Origin: Clostridiales bacterium UBA1738
GTDB taxonomy: Bacteria; Bacillota; Clostridia; UBA1381
DNA: 64,000 nt
Assembly: GCA_002315735.1 (NCBI GenBank)
Contig: DCIA01000010.1
Location: forward strand, 1 to 64,000
Direction: 5' to 3'
In this document: positions 1-8,399 of the stretch, piece after piece
Numbering within the stretch: position 1 is the stretch's first letter
Layout of the letters: each line of letters opens with the position of its first letter
Position numbers and translations under genes: made by a program
The notes under the pieces: generated by a model
What the model saw: the letters and a program-made list of their open reading frames with translations, nothing else
What the model was told of the DNA's origin: nothing
Database searches by the model: none

Positions 1-1
1 T

Positions 2-628
2 AACCAAATAATAATTATGCACGAACATATGAAAGATAAAAAAACAGGTTTGTATTATCATGGTTGGGATTGTTCAAAAGAGGAACAATGGGCAGACCCT
101 GATACCGGATTATCAAGTCAATTCTGGGGCAGAGCTGTTGGTTGGTATACTGTTGCAATTTTGGATATTATTGAATATTTGCCAAAAACACATCCTGCAA
201 TCGAAAAACTAAAAGAAATTGAAATAGATTTGCTGGAATCATTACTAAATTTTCAAGATAGCAAAACAGGTATGTGGTATGAAGTTCTTGACAAAATTGA
301 TAGACCTGAAAACTGGGTTGAAACTTCATGTACTTGCTTATTTATCTATTCATATGCAAAAGCAGTAAGAATGAATATATTGGATTGCAAAAAATATGAC
401 GATATTATAAATAGAGCATTTGAAGGATTAATGAATTTTATTACATACGACAATGACGGATTTCTTGAAATCAATAATGTTTGTATAGGCACTTGCATTG
501 ATGAGGGTACATATGAACACTATATTAATCGTGCTAAAATCAAAAATGATTTGCACGGTGCAGGAGCTTTTATCCTAATGTGTGCCGAACTTGAAAGATA
601 TAATCAGTACAAAAAACAACTTAATTAA
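2..628 (+). CDS. Glycoside hydrolase family 88/105 (unsaturated rhamnogalacturonyl hydrolase-like), 5' truncated by window edge
   Basis: Carboxy-terminal part of a YteR/YesR-type hydrolase, which removes unsaturated uronic acid from pectin-derived disaccharides in the cytoplasm. The reading frame is open from base 2 with no stop before the first ATG at 17, so the amino terminus lies outside the window. Visible family features are a DPDTGL turn followed by SSQFWGRAVGWY, matching the conserved FWGRGNGW region of the (alpha/alpha)6 barrel, and the late segment DLHGAGAFILMCAELE typical of the last helices. Family assignment is fairly secure; the exact substrate is not readable. It is followed by a hairpin terminator and faces the flavodiiron gene convergently. 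Confidence 0.8.
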   Translation, partial: NQIIIMHEHMKDKKTGLYYHGWDCSKEEQWADPDTGLSSQFWGRAVGWYTVAILDIIEYLPKTHPAIEKLKEIEIDLLESLLNFQDSKTGMWYEVLDKIDRPENWVETSCTCLFIYSYAKAVRMNILDCKKYDDIINRAFEGLMNFITYDNDGFLEINNVCIGTCIDEGTYEHYINRAKIKNDLHGAGAFILMCAELERYNQYKKQLN

Positions 629-740
629 TACTAACTATTACCCTTCCCACTACTCAAACCTTTGCAGTATGGTGGCCCAAACTAAGAACTCGGCGCATCA
701 CTAAGATATCTTTCACAATATTTTATGAAGACTAAATAAA

Positions 741-774
741 AAAAATATGCATTTTTATAATGCATATTTTTTTA
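741..774. terminator. Bidirectional intrinsic terminator
   Basis: A perfect 12-bp stem (741-752 with 760-771) around a 7-nt loop, flanked by A and T runs, lies between two convergent genes. It can end transcription from the hydrolase and, in the other direction, from the flavodiiron gene. Confidence 0.8.
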
Positions 775-775
775 T

Positions 776-2566
776 TTATTTAATTGGTTCAAAATCTGCT
801 GCTCCATGCTTGCAAAGTGGGCAAATATAATCTTCCGGAAGTTCGTCGCCCTCATAAACATATCCGCAAACCTTACAAACAAAACCTTTTTTGCCTTCCG
901 TTTCGGGCTTTGGTTTAACATTATTTTGATAGAATGTGTATGTCATTGTATCCTTATCGGACAAAACTCTTGACTCTGTAACTGAGCAAATGAACATTCC
1001 GTGAGTTTCAAGGTCAATGTATTCTTCCACCTTTAAGGACATAAATGAATTGATGTATCTTGGTAGGAATACAAGTCCGTTATCACTTCTAAGTGGCTCA
1101 CAATTTGCAAACTTATCCACATTTCTGCCACTTTGGAAACCGAATGTTTCAAACACCTTAAATGGTGCTTCAACAGAAAGACAATTCACATTCATAATTC
1201 CTGTTTGTTTTATAACATGGTGTGAATAGTTTTCCTTATTAATGCAAACGGCGATACGATTTGGTGAATTTGTAACCTGTGTTACAGTATTAACAATAAG
1301 TCCGTTATCCTTTTTACCGTCATTTGATGTGATAACATATAATCCGTATCCAATATTAAATAATGCAGATAAATCATTTTTGTTTGCAGTAGAATTGTCT
1401 TGTGCTAAATAATCTTTGCAAAGTTCGTTTGCCATTTCTTCAATTTGACTCATACTTGTTTCGTTTAGTGCCGACATAATCTTAACATTGTTTTCTAAGA
1501 ATGTTAAGTTCTTGCAAGATTCAAGCATTGATTTCATAGTCTTAGTTGCAAGAGGTGCCCAAGAGCCATTTTCAATTAGGCCAACAGTTCTGTTTTGGAA
1601 ATTTCTTTCGGTCAAATGATTAATAAACTCTCTCATAAATGGGAAAATATCTGCATTGTAAGTTGTTGTTGCAAGTACAATTCTTCCATATCGGAATGCA
1701 TCTTCAACAGCTTCTGCCATATCGCATCTTGCAAGGTCATTTACAACTACCTTAGGGCAACCCTTTGCCTTTAATTTTTCAGCAAGTAGTTCTACCGCTT
1801 TTTTTGTATTGCCATATACCGATGTATAACAAATCAAAATGCCATCTGTTTCTGTTCCGTATGATGACCATGTGTTATATAAATCTAAATAATACCCAAG
1901 ATTTTCTGTTAAAATCGGTCCATGTAGCGGACAAATCTTTTCGATATCAAGAGTGGCTGCCTTTTTAAGCAGGTTTTGAACTTGTGCGCCGTATTTTCCA
2001 ACAATACCAATATAGTATCTTCTTGCTTCACATGCCCAATCTTCCGGAATATCAAGTGCGCCAAACTTGCCAAATCCATCAGCAGAGAACAAAATTTTGT
2101 CCTTTACATCGTAAGTTACAATTACTTCCGGCCAATGAACCATAGGTGCTGCAACAAATGCAAGAGTGTGTTCTCCAAGCTCCAATGTATCCCCTTCGCC
2201 GACAACAATTCTTCTGTCAGCAAAATCTGTACCAAAGAAGTTTTGCATCATTGTGAATGCCTTTGACGAAGAAACAATTATAGCATTCGGATAGTTCTTC
2301 ATAAAGTTTGTAATGTTAGCAGAGTGGTCAGGTTCCATATGTTGAACAATAAGATAATCCGGTTTCTTTCCTTCTAAAGCCTTTTCAAGATTATCTAGCC
2401 ATTCGTGAGTAAAATTTTTGTCAACCGTATCCATTACGGCAATTTTCTTATCCATAATTAAGTATGAATTGTATGCCATTCCGTTTGGCACATCATATTG
2501 ACCTTCAAATAGGTCAACCTTATGGTCATTTACACCAATATATTTAACATCTTCTGTGATAAACAT
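776..2566 (-). CDS. Multidomain flavodiiron protein (FprA family with flavin reductase and rubredoxin domains)
   Basis: Cytoplasmic reductase of O2 to water and/or NO to N2O, an anaerobe's oxidative and nitrosative defence. Domains in order: metallo-beta-lactamase-like diiron domain with ligands in QHMEPDH (about residues 76-81), flavodoxin domain starting at YTSVYGNTKK (about residue 250), flavin-reductase-like domain (about 400-540), and a carboxy-terminal rubredoxin with CKVCGY and CPLC pairs. The fusion would carry electrons from NAD(P)H via flavin and rubredoxin to the diiron site in one chain. The start at 2566 was chosen because GGAGGT sits 7 nt upstream; the longer frame to 2626 runs into the promoter. 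596 residues. NO versus O2 preference cannot be read. Confidence 0.93.
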   Translation of the reverse strand: MFITEDVKYIGVNDHKVDLFEGQYDVPNGMAYNSYLIMDKKIAVMDTVDKNFTHEWLDNLEKALEGKKPDYLIVQHMEPDHSANITNFMKNYPNAIIVSSSKAFTMMQNFFGTDFADRRIVVGEGDTLELGEHTLAFVAAPMVHWPEVIVTYDVKDKILFSADGFGKFGALDIPEDWACEARRYYIGIVGKYGAQVQNLLKKAATLDIEKICPLHGPILTENLGYYLDLYNTWSSYGTETDGILICYTSVYGNTKKAVELLAEKLKAKGCPKVVVNDLARCDMAEAVEDAFRYGRIVLATTTYNADIFPFMREFINHLTERNFQNRTVGLIENGSWAPLATKTMKSMLESCKNLTFLENNVKIMSALNETSMSQIEEMANELCKDYLAQDNSTANKNDLSALFNIGYGLYVITSNDGKKDNGLIVNTVTQVTNSPNRIAVCINKENYSHHVIKQTGIMNVNCLSVEAPFKVFETFGFQSGRNVDKFANCEPLRSDNGLVFLPRYINSFMSLKVEEYIDLETHGMFICSVTESRVLSDKDTMTYTFYQNNVKPKPETEGKKGFVCKVCGYVYEGDELPEDYICPLCKHGAADFEPIK

Positions 2567-2597
2567 AACAAATACCTCCATATTTTCACTATCTTTT

Positions 2598-2626
2598 ATT
2601 TTATCATTTTGATATTTTTTTGTCAA
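2598..2626 (-). promoter_or_regulatory. Sigma-A promoter of the flavodiiron gene
   Basis: TTGACA (2621-2626) and TAAAAT (2598-2603) with exactly 17 bp between them, about 30 bp upstream of the SD. It excludes the upstream ATG at 2626 as a start, because that codon would lie in the -35 box. Confidence 0.75.
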
Positions 2627-2656
2627 GGCGAAATGAACACTCTTTTATATTATCTA

Positions 2657-2685
2657 TTGAAAAAATATCAATAATAATGTATAAT
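2657..2685 (+). promoter_or_regulatory. Sigma-A promoter of the YgiQ-SulP pair
   Basis: TTGAAA (2657-2662) and TATAAT (2680-2685) with a 17-bp spacer, 16 bp before the GTG start of the YgiQ-family gene. Divergent from the flavodiiron promoter. Confidence 0.7.
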
Positions 2686-2701
2686 TAAAATGGTGATTTA
2701 A

Positions 2702-4627
2702 GTGAAAAAAGGATTTTTACCTGTTTCGATGCAGGATGCAAAAAAACTTAATATAGACCGGTTCGACTTTATCGTGGTTTCTGCCGACGCTTATGTTGAC
2801 CACCCTTCATTTGGGCATGCAATAATTGCCAGAGTTTTGGAAAAGGAAGGCTATACCGTCGGAATTATTGCTCAACCAGATTTCCATTCAAAAGATGATT
2901 TTATGAAACTCGGCAAGCCAAAATATGCGTTTATGGTTAGTTGTGGAAATATTGACTCGATGGTGTGTCACTATACATCTTCAAAAAAAAGGCGTAATGA
3001 CGACAGTTATTCACCGGGCGGAAAAAGCGGATTTAGACCGGATAGACCTGCAATCGTATATACTAACAGAATAAGAGAAGCATATAAAGACGCAAATGTT
3101 ATAATCGGAGGCTTGGAGGCATCTTTAAGAAGATTTGCACATTATGATTATTGGGATAATAAGGTGCGTCACTCTATTTTAATCGATTCCGGTGCGGATT
3201 TAATAAGTTATGGTATGGGCGAGCTTGTAACGGTCGAAATTGCAAAAAGGCTTGCTAGTGGCATTAGAGCAAAAGATATCAAAGATGTTCCGGGAATTGC
3301 ATATTTGTCAGATGAAAAACCAAAAAACGCAATAGAATGTTATTCTTATGAAGAAGTTGCAAGTGACAAGAAAAAATATGCTTTGGCGTTTAATACACAA
3401 TACGAAAATTTAAATCCGTATTCGTCAAGCCCTGTTGCCCAGAAGCATCGTGAAAAGTATGTAGTTGTAAATCCACCAATGAGGCCTGTAACTCGAGAGG
3501 AGATGGATAAAACCTATGAACTTCCGTATATGGGAACATATCACCCAATGTATGAAAAAATGGGTGGCATTCCTGCCATAAACGAAGTTAAGTTTTCAAT
3601 AACATCTTCAAGGGGCTGTTTTGGCGGATGTAATTTCTGTGCGCTTACCTTCCATCAAGGACGAGTGGTAACCTCTCGTTCCGCAAAATCAATAATAAAG
3701 GAAGCCGAAAATCTTACAAAGGACAAGGATTTTAAAGGCTATATACACGATGTCGGTGGACCAACTGCTGATTTTAGATATCCTGCTTGTGATAAACAAA
3801 AAACGCACGGAGCTTGCACAAATAAGCAATGCTTATTCCCAACCCCATGCAAAAATTTAAAAGTATCACACACCGAATATGCAGAAATTCTAAATAAACT
3901 ACGGAATATCCCAAAAGTTAAAAAAGTTTTTGTGCGCTCCGGTATCCGATATGACTACCTCATATATGACAAAGACGATACCTTTATAAAAGAGTTATGC
4001 AAATATCATATAAGCGGTCAATTAAAGGTAGCACCCGAACATGTATTGGACAATGTCTTAAAATATATGGGCAAGCCATCATTTTCGGTATATGATAAAT
4101 TTAAGAAAAAATACGAACAAGTGAACAAAGACCTTAATAAAGACCAATATCTTGTTCCGTATTTAATGTCAAGTCACCCCGGCTCTACCTTAAAAGACGC
4201 TGTTATACTTGCAGAATATTTGCGAGATATAAAACACTCTCCGGAGCAGGTTCAAGATTTTTATCCAACACCCGGAACAATGTCAACTTGTATGTTTTAC
4301 ACAGGTTTAGACCCACGAACAATGAAAAGTGTTTATGTTCCGAAAACATACGAAGAAAAACAAATGCAGCGTGCACTTTTACAATACAGAAGACCTGAAA
4401 ACTACGAAATTGTAAAAAAAGCACTCTATAAAGCAGGCAGAGAAGATTTAATAGGTTTTGGCCCAAAATGTCTTATAAAACCTCGAAAATTAAAAGCCAA
4501 AGAAACGCTTGTCTTTGATAAGAAGAAAAAATCAAAAGAAGCATCAAAAATTAAATCCAAAATAAAACGAAAAAAAGATAACAAAGGAAAAAAATATGAA
4601 AAATTCAACAAAAAACACAATTTTTAG
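2702..4627 (+). CDS. YgiQ family radical SAM protein (UPF0313)
   Basis: Radical SAM enzyme of unknown reaction, widespread in bacteria. The [4Fe-4S]/SAM motif CFGGCNFC has its three cysteines at residues 306, 310 and 313. The amino-terminal YgiQ region (VSADAYVDHPSFGHAIIARVLE) and the HPGST/DFYPTPGT segments are diagnostic. 641 residues, within family range, ending in a Lys-rich tail of about 40 residues that is low complexity. Starts with GTG behind a weak GGTGA-type SD; the ATG 12 bp upstream is followed directly by a stop. The SulP gene begins inside its last codons, so the two are probably cotranscribed. Family sure, function unknown. Confidence 0.92.
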   Translation: MKKGFLPVSMQDAKKLNIDRFDFIVVSADAYVDHPSFGHAIIARVLEKEGYTVGIIAQPDFHSKDDFMKLGKPKYAFMVSCGNIDSMVCHYTSSKKRRNDDSYSPGGKSGFRPDRPAIVYTNRIREAYKDANVIIGGLEASLRRFAHYDYWDNKVRHSILIDSGADLISYGMGELVTVEIAKRLASGIRAKDIKDVPGIAYLSDEKPKNAIECYSYEEVASDKKKYALAFNTQYENLNPYSSSPVAQKHREKYVVVNPPMRPVTREEMDKTYELPYMGTYHPMYEKMGGIPAINEVKFSITSSRGCFGGCNFCALTFHQGRVVTSRSAKSIIKEAENLTKDKDFKGYIHDVGGPTADFRYPACDKQKTHGACTNKQCLFPTPCKNLKVSHTEYAEILNKLRNIPKVKKVFVRSGIRYDYLIYDKDDTFIKELCKYHISGQLKVAPEHVLDNVLKYMGKPSFSVYDKFKKKYEQVNKDLNKDQYLVPYLMSSHPGSTLKDAVILAEYLRDIKHSPEQVQDFYPTPGTMSTCMFYTGLDPRTMKSVYVPKTYEEKQMQRALLQYRRPENYEIVKKALYKAGREDLIGFGPKCLIKPRKLKAKETLVFDKKKKSKEASKIKSKIKRKKDNKGKKYEKFNKKHNF

Positions 4628-6257
4628 TCCAATGCTTTTTACCGACTTAAAAACATATGATAAAAAGCAATTTATAACCGACCTAATCGCCGGAATTATC
4701 GTGGCAATTATTGCCCTACCATTATCAATCGCTCTTGCTATTGCATCGGGTGTATCTCCTGAAAAAGGCATTTATACTGCTATTGTGGCAGGACTTTTGG
4801 CGGCACTTTTCGGTGGAAGCAGTGTGCAAATCACAGGCCCTACCGCCGCTTTTGCAACAATAGTTGCAGGAGTTGTGGCAAAAAACGGCATCGACGGCTT
4901 AGTCCTTGCAACTGTCCTTGCAGGTATTATCCTAATAATAATGGGCATATTCAAACTTGGTAACCTAATCCGTTTTATCCCATTTTCAATAACTACCGGT
5001 TTTACCGCCGGAATTGCCGTAACGCTTTTAATTGGTCAACTAAAAGATTTTTGTGGAATTGTTTATCAAAACGGTGAAAAGCCTATCGAAACGCTTGACA
5101 AATTCACTGCCTTTTGCACAAATATAGGAACTGTCAACTATTCAGCAATTTTAGTTGGTTTAATCTCTCTTGCTATCTTGTTTATTCTCCCTAATATCAA
5201 ATACATAAGCAAAATTCCTGCATCACTAATTACTGTTGCAGTCGGAATTTTTTTGACAGTAACTTTTAAAATGAATGTTAACACAATCGGGGATTTGTAT
5301 CAAGTAAGCAGTAGTTTGCCTACTCTTTCCGTTCCAAAAATTTCGCTTCATACAGTTTCAGCAGTTTTACCCGATGCCGTAACTATCGCAATTTTGGCAG
5401 GAATTGAGTCGCTTCTTTCTTGCGTAGTTTCAGATGGTATGATAAATAAACACCATCGGTCTAACACCGAACTTATAGGGCAAGGCATCGCAAATATCGG
5501 TTCTGCCTTATTTGGAGGAATTCCTGCAACAGGTGCAATCGCAAGAACTGCCGCAAACATCAAAAACGGCGGCAGAACCCCTGTAACAGGCATAGTTCAC
5601 GCAATTTGTCTATTCTTAGTTTTAGTTGTCTTGATGCCATATGCAAGTTATATCCCTATGCCGGTAATCGCCGCAATTTTAATTAATGTCGCATACAATA
5701 TGTGCGGATATAAACAGTTTATCAATTTACTTAAAAATGCACCAAAAAGTGATATTATCGTTCTTATTTTGACTTTCCTACTCACTGTAATCTTTGATTT
5801 AGTTGTTGCAATAGAAATCGGAATTGTTGCTGCTTGCATACTATTTATGAAGAGAATGAGCGAAGAAACACATATAACAAGCTGGAAATATATTGAAGAA
5901 GACGGCGAAGAAGAAAAAGAAAAATTAATGCAAGTTCCAAAGCATATAAGTGTTTTCGAATTAAATGGGCCACTATTTTTTGCGGTATCAAATCAAATCC
6001 AAATAATTAAACCAAAAACTTATACAAAGTGCATAATTCTTCGTATGCGTTCTGTTCCGTCTATTGATACCGACTGTTTAAGACAACTAAAATCCCTTGT
6101 TAAAAAATGTTCAAAAAAAGGTGTTACAATAATATTCTCACACGTTAACGAACAGCCAATGCGTGCAATGGAAAAATCAGGTCTTTATGAAATGTGTGGA
6201 AAAGAAAACTTTTGCGAAAACATAACATCAGCAATGGAGCGTGCAAATAATTTATAA
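4596..6257 (+). CDS. SulP family anion permease with STAS domain
   Basis: Integral membrane transporter (SLC26/SulP), likely moving sulfate, bicarbonate or another anion. The membrane domain (about residues 20-420) carries the amino-terminal DLIAGIIVAIIALPLSIA signature and the ITGPTAAF motif of TM3; the STAS domain fills about residues 445-553. The start at 4596 overlaps the YgiQ gene by 32 bp and has AAAGGA upstream; the alternative Met at 4632 lacks an SD. No other transport component is nearby, so the substrate stays open; sequences of this form resemble BicA-type bicarbonate carriers as much as sulfate ones. Confidence 0.92.
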   Translation: MKNSTKNTIFSPMLFTDLKTYDKKQFITDLIAGIIVAIIALPLSIALAIASGVSPEKGIYTAIVAGLLAALFGGSSVQITGPTAAFATIVAGVVAKNGIDGLVLATVLAGIILIIMGIFKLGNLIRFIPFSITTGFTAGIAVTLLIGQLKDFCGIVYQNGEKPIETLDKFTAFCTNIGTVNYSAILVGLISLAILFILPNIKYISKIPASLITVAVGIFLTVTFKMNVNTIGDLYQVSSSLPTLSVPKISLHTVSAVLPDAVTIAILAGIESLLSCVVSDGMINKHHRSNTELIGQGIANIGSALFGGIPATGAIARTAANIKNGGRTPVTGIVHAICLFLVLVVLMPYASYIPMPVIAAILINVAYNMCGYKQFINLLKNAPKSDIIVLILTFLLTVIFDLVVAIEIGIVAACILFMKRMSEETHITSWKYIEEDGEEEKEKLMQVPKHISVFELNGPLFFAVSNQIQIIKPKTYTKCIILRMRSVPSIDTDCLRQLKSLVKKCSKKGVTIIFSHVNEQPMRAMEKSGLYEMCGKENFCENITSAMERANNL

Positions 6258-6261
6258 AACA

Positions 6262-6299
6262 AAAAAAATCGAAATTGAAAACTCAATTTCGATTTTTTT
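6262..6299. terminator. Bidirectional intrinsic terminator
   Basis: Long perfect stem with tetraloop-size centre flanked by A7 and T7 runs, between the convergent SulP gene and thiN; the thiN stop codon lies at its right edge. Confidence 0.85.
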
Positions 6300-6927
6300 A
6301 TTCGAATTTTGGCAAAATATCATCTTGCCATATAATTAATAATGTCCCATTTTTAACCGATATAGATGCATCATTCTCCAAAAACGAGTTGCTCACTCCA
6401 AGCGGAAAATATGGGCTTAAATTTGCATTGTTAAGTGGGTATAATAAACCATCTAAATAAACCCCGGTAGCCTCTTCTCCAAAAGCAAATACGGAAATTC
6501 TGCCTTTTCCATTTTCAAAAGATATTCTTCCGTTTGAAACGGAACAGGCTCTCTCATTTTGTCCAAATAAAACAACCTTTATTTTATCCCTTGCAAGAGC
6601 AGAAATAAGACTAAAATTTGCAAAACTCATATCTAAACGTCCACCCAATGCACCAAAGATATAAAATTCGTCAAATCCTTTGTCCTTTGCAATTTTTATC
6701 GAGTATCCAAGGTCTGTATCATCTTTATGAATTGGCAAAGTTACAACATTTTCTAACTCCGGTACTTTTCCCAACGAGTCAAAATCACCGACTACAATAT
6801 CCGGTACAATTCCAAACTTTTTGACATTTAAAAGTCCTTTGTCTGCCGCAATCACAAAATCATCTTTATCGGGCATAATTGGTAGTTTTTCAATGTCTAA
6901 TGCGCCGAAAATAAAACATTTATTCAT
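6298..6927 (-). CDS. thiN: Thiamine pyrophosphokinase
   Basis: Converts thiamine to thiamine diphosphate using ATP, in the cytoplasm. Diagnostic motifs: AADKG near residue 29, PDIVVGDFDSLG, KDDTDLGYSI and GALGGRLDMSFAN, the thiamine/ATP binding set of the TPK family. 209 residues, normal length. The ATG overlaps the thiT stop by 4 bp, so it is translated from the riboswitch-controlled thiT-thiN transcript. Together they form a thiamine uptake and activation unit; no de novo thi genes are present here. Confidence 0.95.
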   Translation of the reverse strand: MNKCFIFGALDIEKLPIMPDKDDFVIAADKGLLNVKKFGIVPDIVVGDFDSLGKVPELENVVTLPIHKDDTDLGYSIKIAKDKGFDEFYIFGALGGRLDMSFANFSLISALARDKIKVVLFGQNERACSVSNGRISFENGKGRISVFAFGEEATGVYLDGLLYPLNNANLSPYFPLGVSNSFLENDASISVKNGTLLIIWQDDILPKFE

Positions 6928-7505
6928 ATTTTGTTTTCCTCAATTATTCTTTTTATTACATTTAATCTAGTGATAACAAAAGCTCCTATACAGGTAAATA
7001 TCGTTTCAGGTAGCATATAAAGTCCGTTGTAACAAAGAGAGTATAGAAGAGGTCTGTTTGTAAAAATCGCACCAAATGCAGCAAATTGTTCCAAGTTTTT
7101 GAAAATTACAAAGCCGGAAACAAAATGGCAGATAAATCTAACGCTACAAGCAAGCACAATTCCCAAGATAATCCCTTTTGTTCCTTTCGTTCTGAAAATA
7201 CCTGATAAGGAAAGAGAACCAAACGCAAGTATGTAATCAAAAATGATTGTGCCGGCAAGAATTGTAGGCGTTAGGCCCCAACCAAATGCACCACTTTGGA
7301 AAATCTGAACTATTCCATACACAATACAAGGTGCAATGGCAAATTTTGTTCCGTATAAAATCGCTATCATACAAATCGGAAACATAGACATTAGGGTTAC
7401 TGCACCTCCTAGCGGCATTTCATAAACCTTAATAAAACTTAGTATTGTTGATAGCGCAATCATCATAGCACTCACTGTAATTTGTTTACTTGAATTTTTT
7501 TTCAT
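6924..7505 (-). CDS. thiT: ECF transporter S component ThiT (thiamine)
   Basis: Substrate-binding membrane component that captures thiamine for an energy-coupling-factor transporter, with the shared EcfAA'T module encoded elsewhere. About six hydrophobic segments in 193 residues; the conserved GGAVTLMSMFPI stretch after the first helix and the GAFGWGLTP region match ThiT. The TPP riboswitch immediately upstream and thiN downstream support the substrate. AGGAGA lies about 10 nt before the ATG. Confidence 0.93.
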   Translation of the reverse strand: MKKNSSKQITVSAMMIALSTILSFIKVYEMPLGGAVTLMSMFPICMIAILYGTKFAIAPCIVYGIVQIFQSGAFGWGLTPTILAGTIIFDYILAFGSLSLSGIFRTKGTKGIILGIVLACSVRFICHFVSGFVIFKNLEQFAAFGAIFTNRPLLYSLCYNGLYMLPETIFTCIGAFVITRLNVIKRIIEENKI

Positions 7506-7521
7506 AATAGATATCTCCTAA

Positions 7522-7552
7522 AAATAAAAATCCATAGCGATTAATGCTATGG
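7522..7552 (-). terminator. Expression-platform terminator of the TPP riboswitch
   Basis: A 7-bp stem (7532-7538 with 7546-7552) followed on the minus strand by a T-rich run, between the TPP aptamer and the thiT SD. Position and form fit transcription attenuation when TPP is bound. Confidence 0.8.
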
Positions 7553-7565
7553 CAGAAAATATCTA

Positions 7566-7660
7566 TTATCCTACGTCGGCATTATCCGCATCAGGTTATA
7601 GGTCGGAATCATAGTAGAACGGATTCCCTCTCAGCCCAAGTTTCATCGAGCTCCCTTATT
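7566..7660 (-). promoter_or_regulatory. TPP riboswitch (THI box)
   Basis: On the minus strand the two conserved blocks are present: GGGCTGAGAGGG (around 7626-7637) and ACCTGATGCGGATAATGCC followed by GACGTAGGA (around 7570-7597). Spacing and order match the thi-box aptamer. It lies 60 bp upstream of thiT and is followed by a terminator, so high TPP should switch thiT-thiN off. Confidence 0.96.
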
Positions 7661-7672
7661 TAATATATGAGT

Positions 7673-7701
7673 ATGATACATCATAATTGGTGTTTTGTCA
7701 A
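7673..7701 (-). promoter_or_regulatory. Sigma-A promoter of the thiT-thiN operon
   Basis: TTGACA (7696-7701) and TATCAT (7673-7678) with a 17-bp spacer, placing the start of transcription just before the TPP aptamer. Confidence 0.7.
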
Positions 7702-7719
7702 CAAAAATTTGCAAAAAAT

Positions 7720-8283
7720 TTATCGTAGCATATTGATAATTTTCTGCATATCTTCGACAGTTTTAAATTTGTAGTTGATATTTTCATTTTGTATAATAGT
7801 TTCAAGTGCTTCTTTGGTAAGTTGATTTTTTAGTATTTTTTTTGCATCATCTGACATCTCCCCAAAAACAGATTCAGTAAAGCAAAGTGGCGGATAAGCA
7901 ACACACCACCAATTTTTTCCTGCCGCCCTCCCCAATTCAACATTTAAACATCTATAATAGCCTTCCGGAAGTGCAATATTTTTATATTCCTTTTGCGGTA
8001 CATAACACGTCTTATATTCTGCCTTTGCTGTATAATTCGCATTTTCCTTCCTTAAAATATCATTTGCCGTTTTTTCTAAATCATTTAATTCATAACTTCC
8101 CGACAAAATCAGCGCATCTCTTACCTTTATTTTAATATCTTGGTCATCTTTCCTATTGCTGTTTGCGATTATATGCATTCTAATCAAATTATTTTTTAAA
8201 TCATCTTGTATCTCACAAGACTTCACCATAACTATACTAAATACGCAGATTACTATCAAACAAACAAGTCCGATTCTTCTCAA
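7720..8283 (-). CDS. spoIIR: Stage II sporulation protein R
   Basis: Secreted forespore signal that activates SpoIIGA and hence pro-sigma-E processing in the mother cell. A hydrophobic amino-terminal segment (about residues 4-22) is followed by the family hallmark LIRMHIIANSNRKDDQDIKIKVRDA. 187 residues. Starts with TTG, with AGAGGGA about 7 nt upstream. Upstream is a good match to a sigma-F promoter. It is divergent from sleB-ypeB, so two sporulation units share this intergenic region. Confidence 0.93.
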   Translation of the reverse strand: MRRIGLVCLIVICVFSIVMVKSCEIQDDLKNNLIRMHIIANSNRKDDQDIKIKVRDALILSGSYELNDLEKTANDILRKENANYTAKAEYKTCYVPQKEYKNIALPEGYYRCLNVELGRAAGKNWWCVAYPPLCFTESVFGEMSDDAKKILKNQLTKEALETIIQNENINYKFKTVEDMQKIINMLR

Positions 8284-8313
8284 AATTAGTCCCTCTTTCT
8301 TTTAATTATGGTA

Positions 8314-8342
8314 ATTATCGCCGAAAAAAGAAATTGTTATAC
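8314..8342 (-). promoter_or_regulatory. Candidate sigma-F promoter of spoIIR
   Basis: GTATA (8338-8342), 15-bp spacer, then GGCGATAAT (8314-8322) on the minus strand. This fits the Bacillus sigma-F pattern (GYATA, then GG-rich GGNRANAMT) at every conserved position. spoIIR is a known sigma-F target. Inference from consensus only. Confidence 0.6.
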
Positions 8343-8399
8343 ATATTTTGAAAATATTGGGATATGCTAACGGCAGAAATTATTTTACGAGGTGATTTT

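Noticed and set aside
629..740. tRNA or small RNA gene after the hydrolase
   Set aside because: No cloverleaf, no CCA-type end, no known motif.
2564..2626. Upstream extension of the flavodiiron protein to 2626
   Set aside because: The extension overlaps the -35/-10 boxes and ends at an ATG with a strong SD at 2566.
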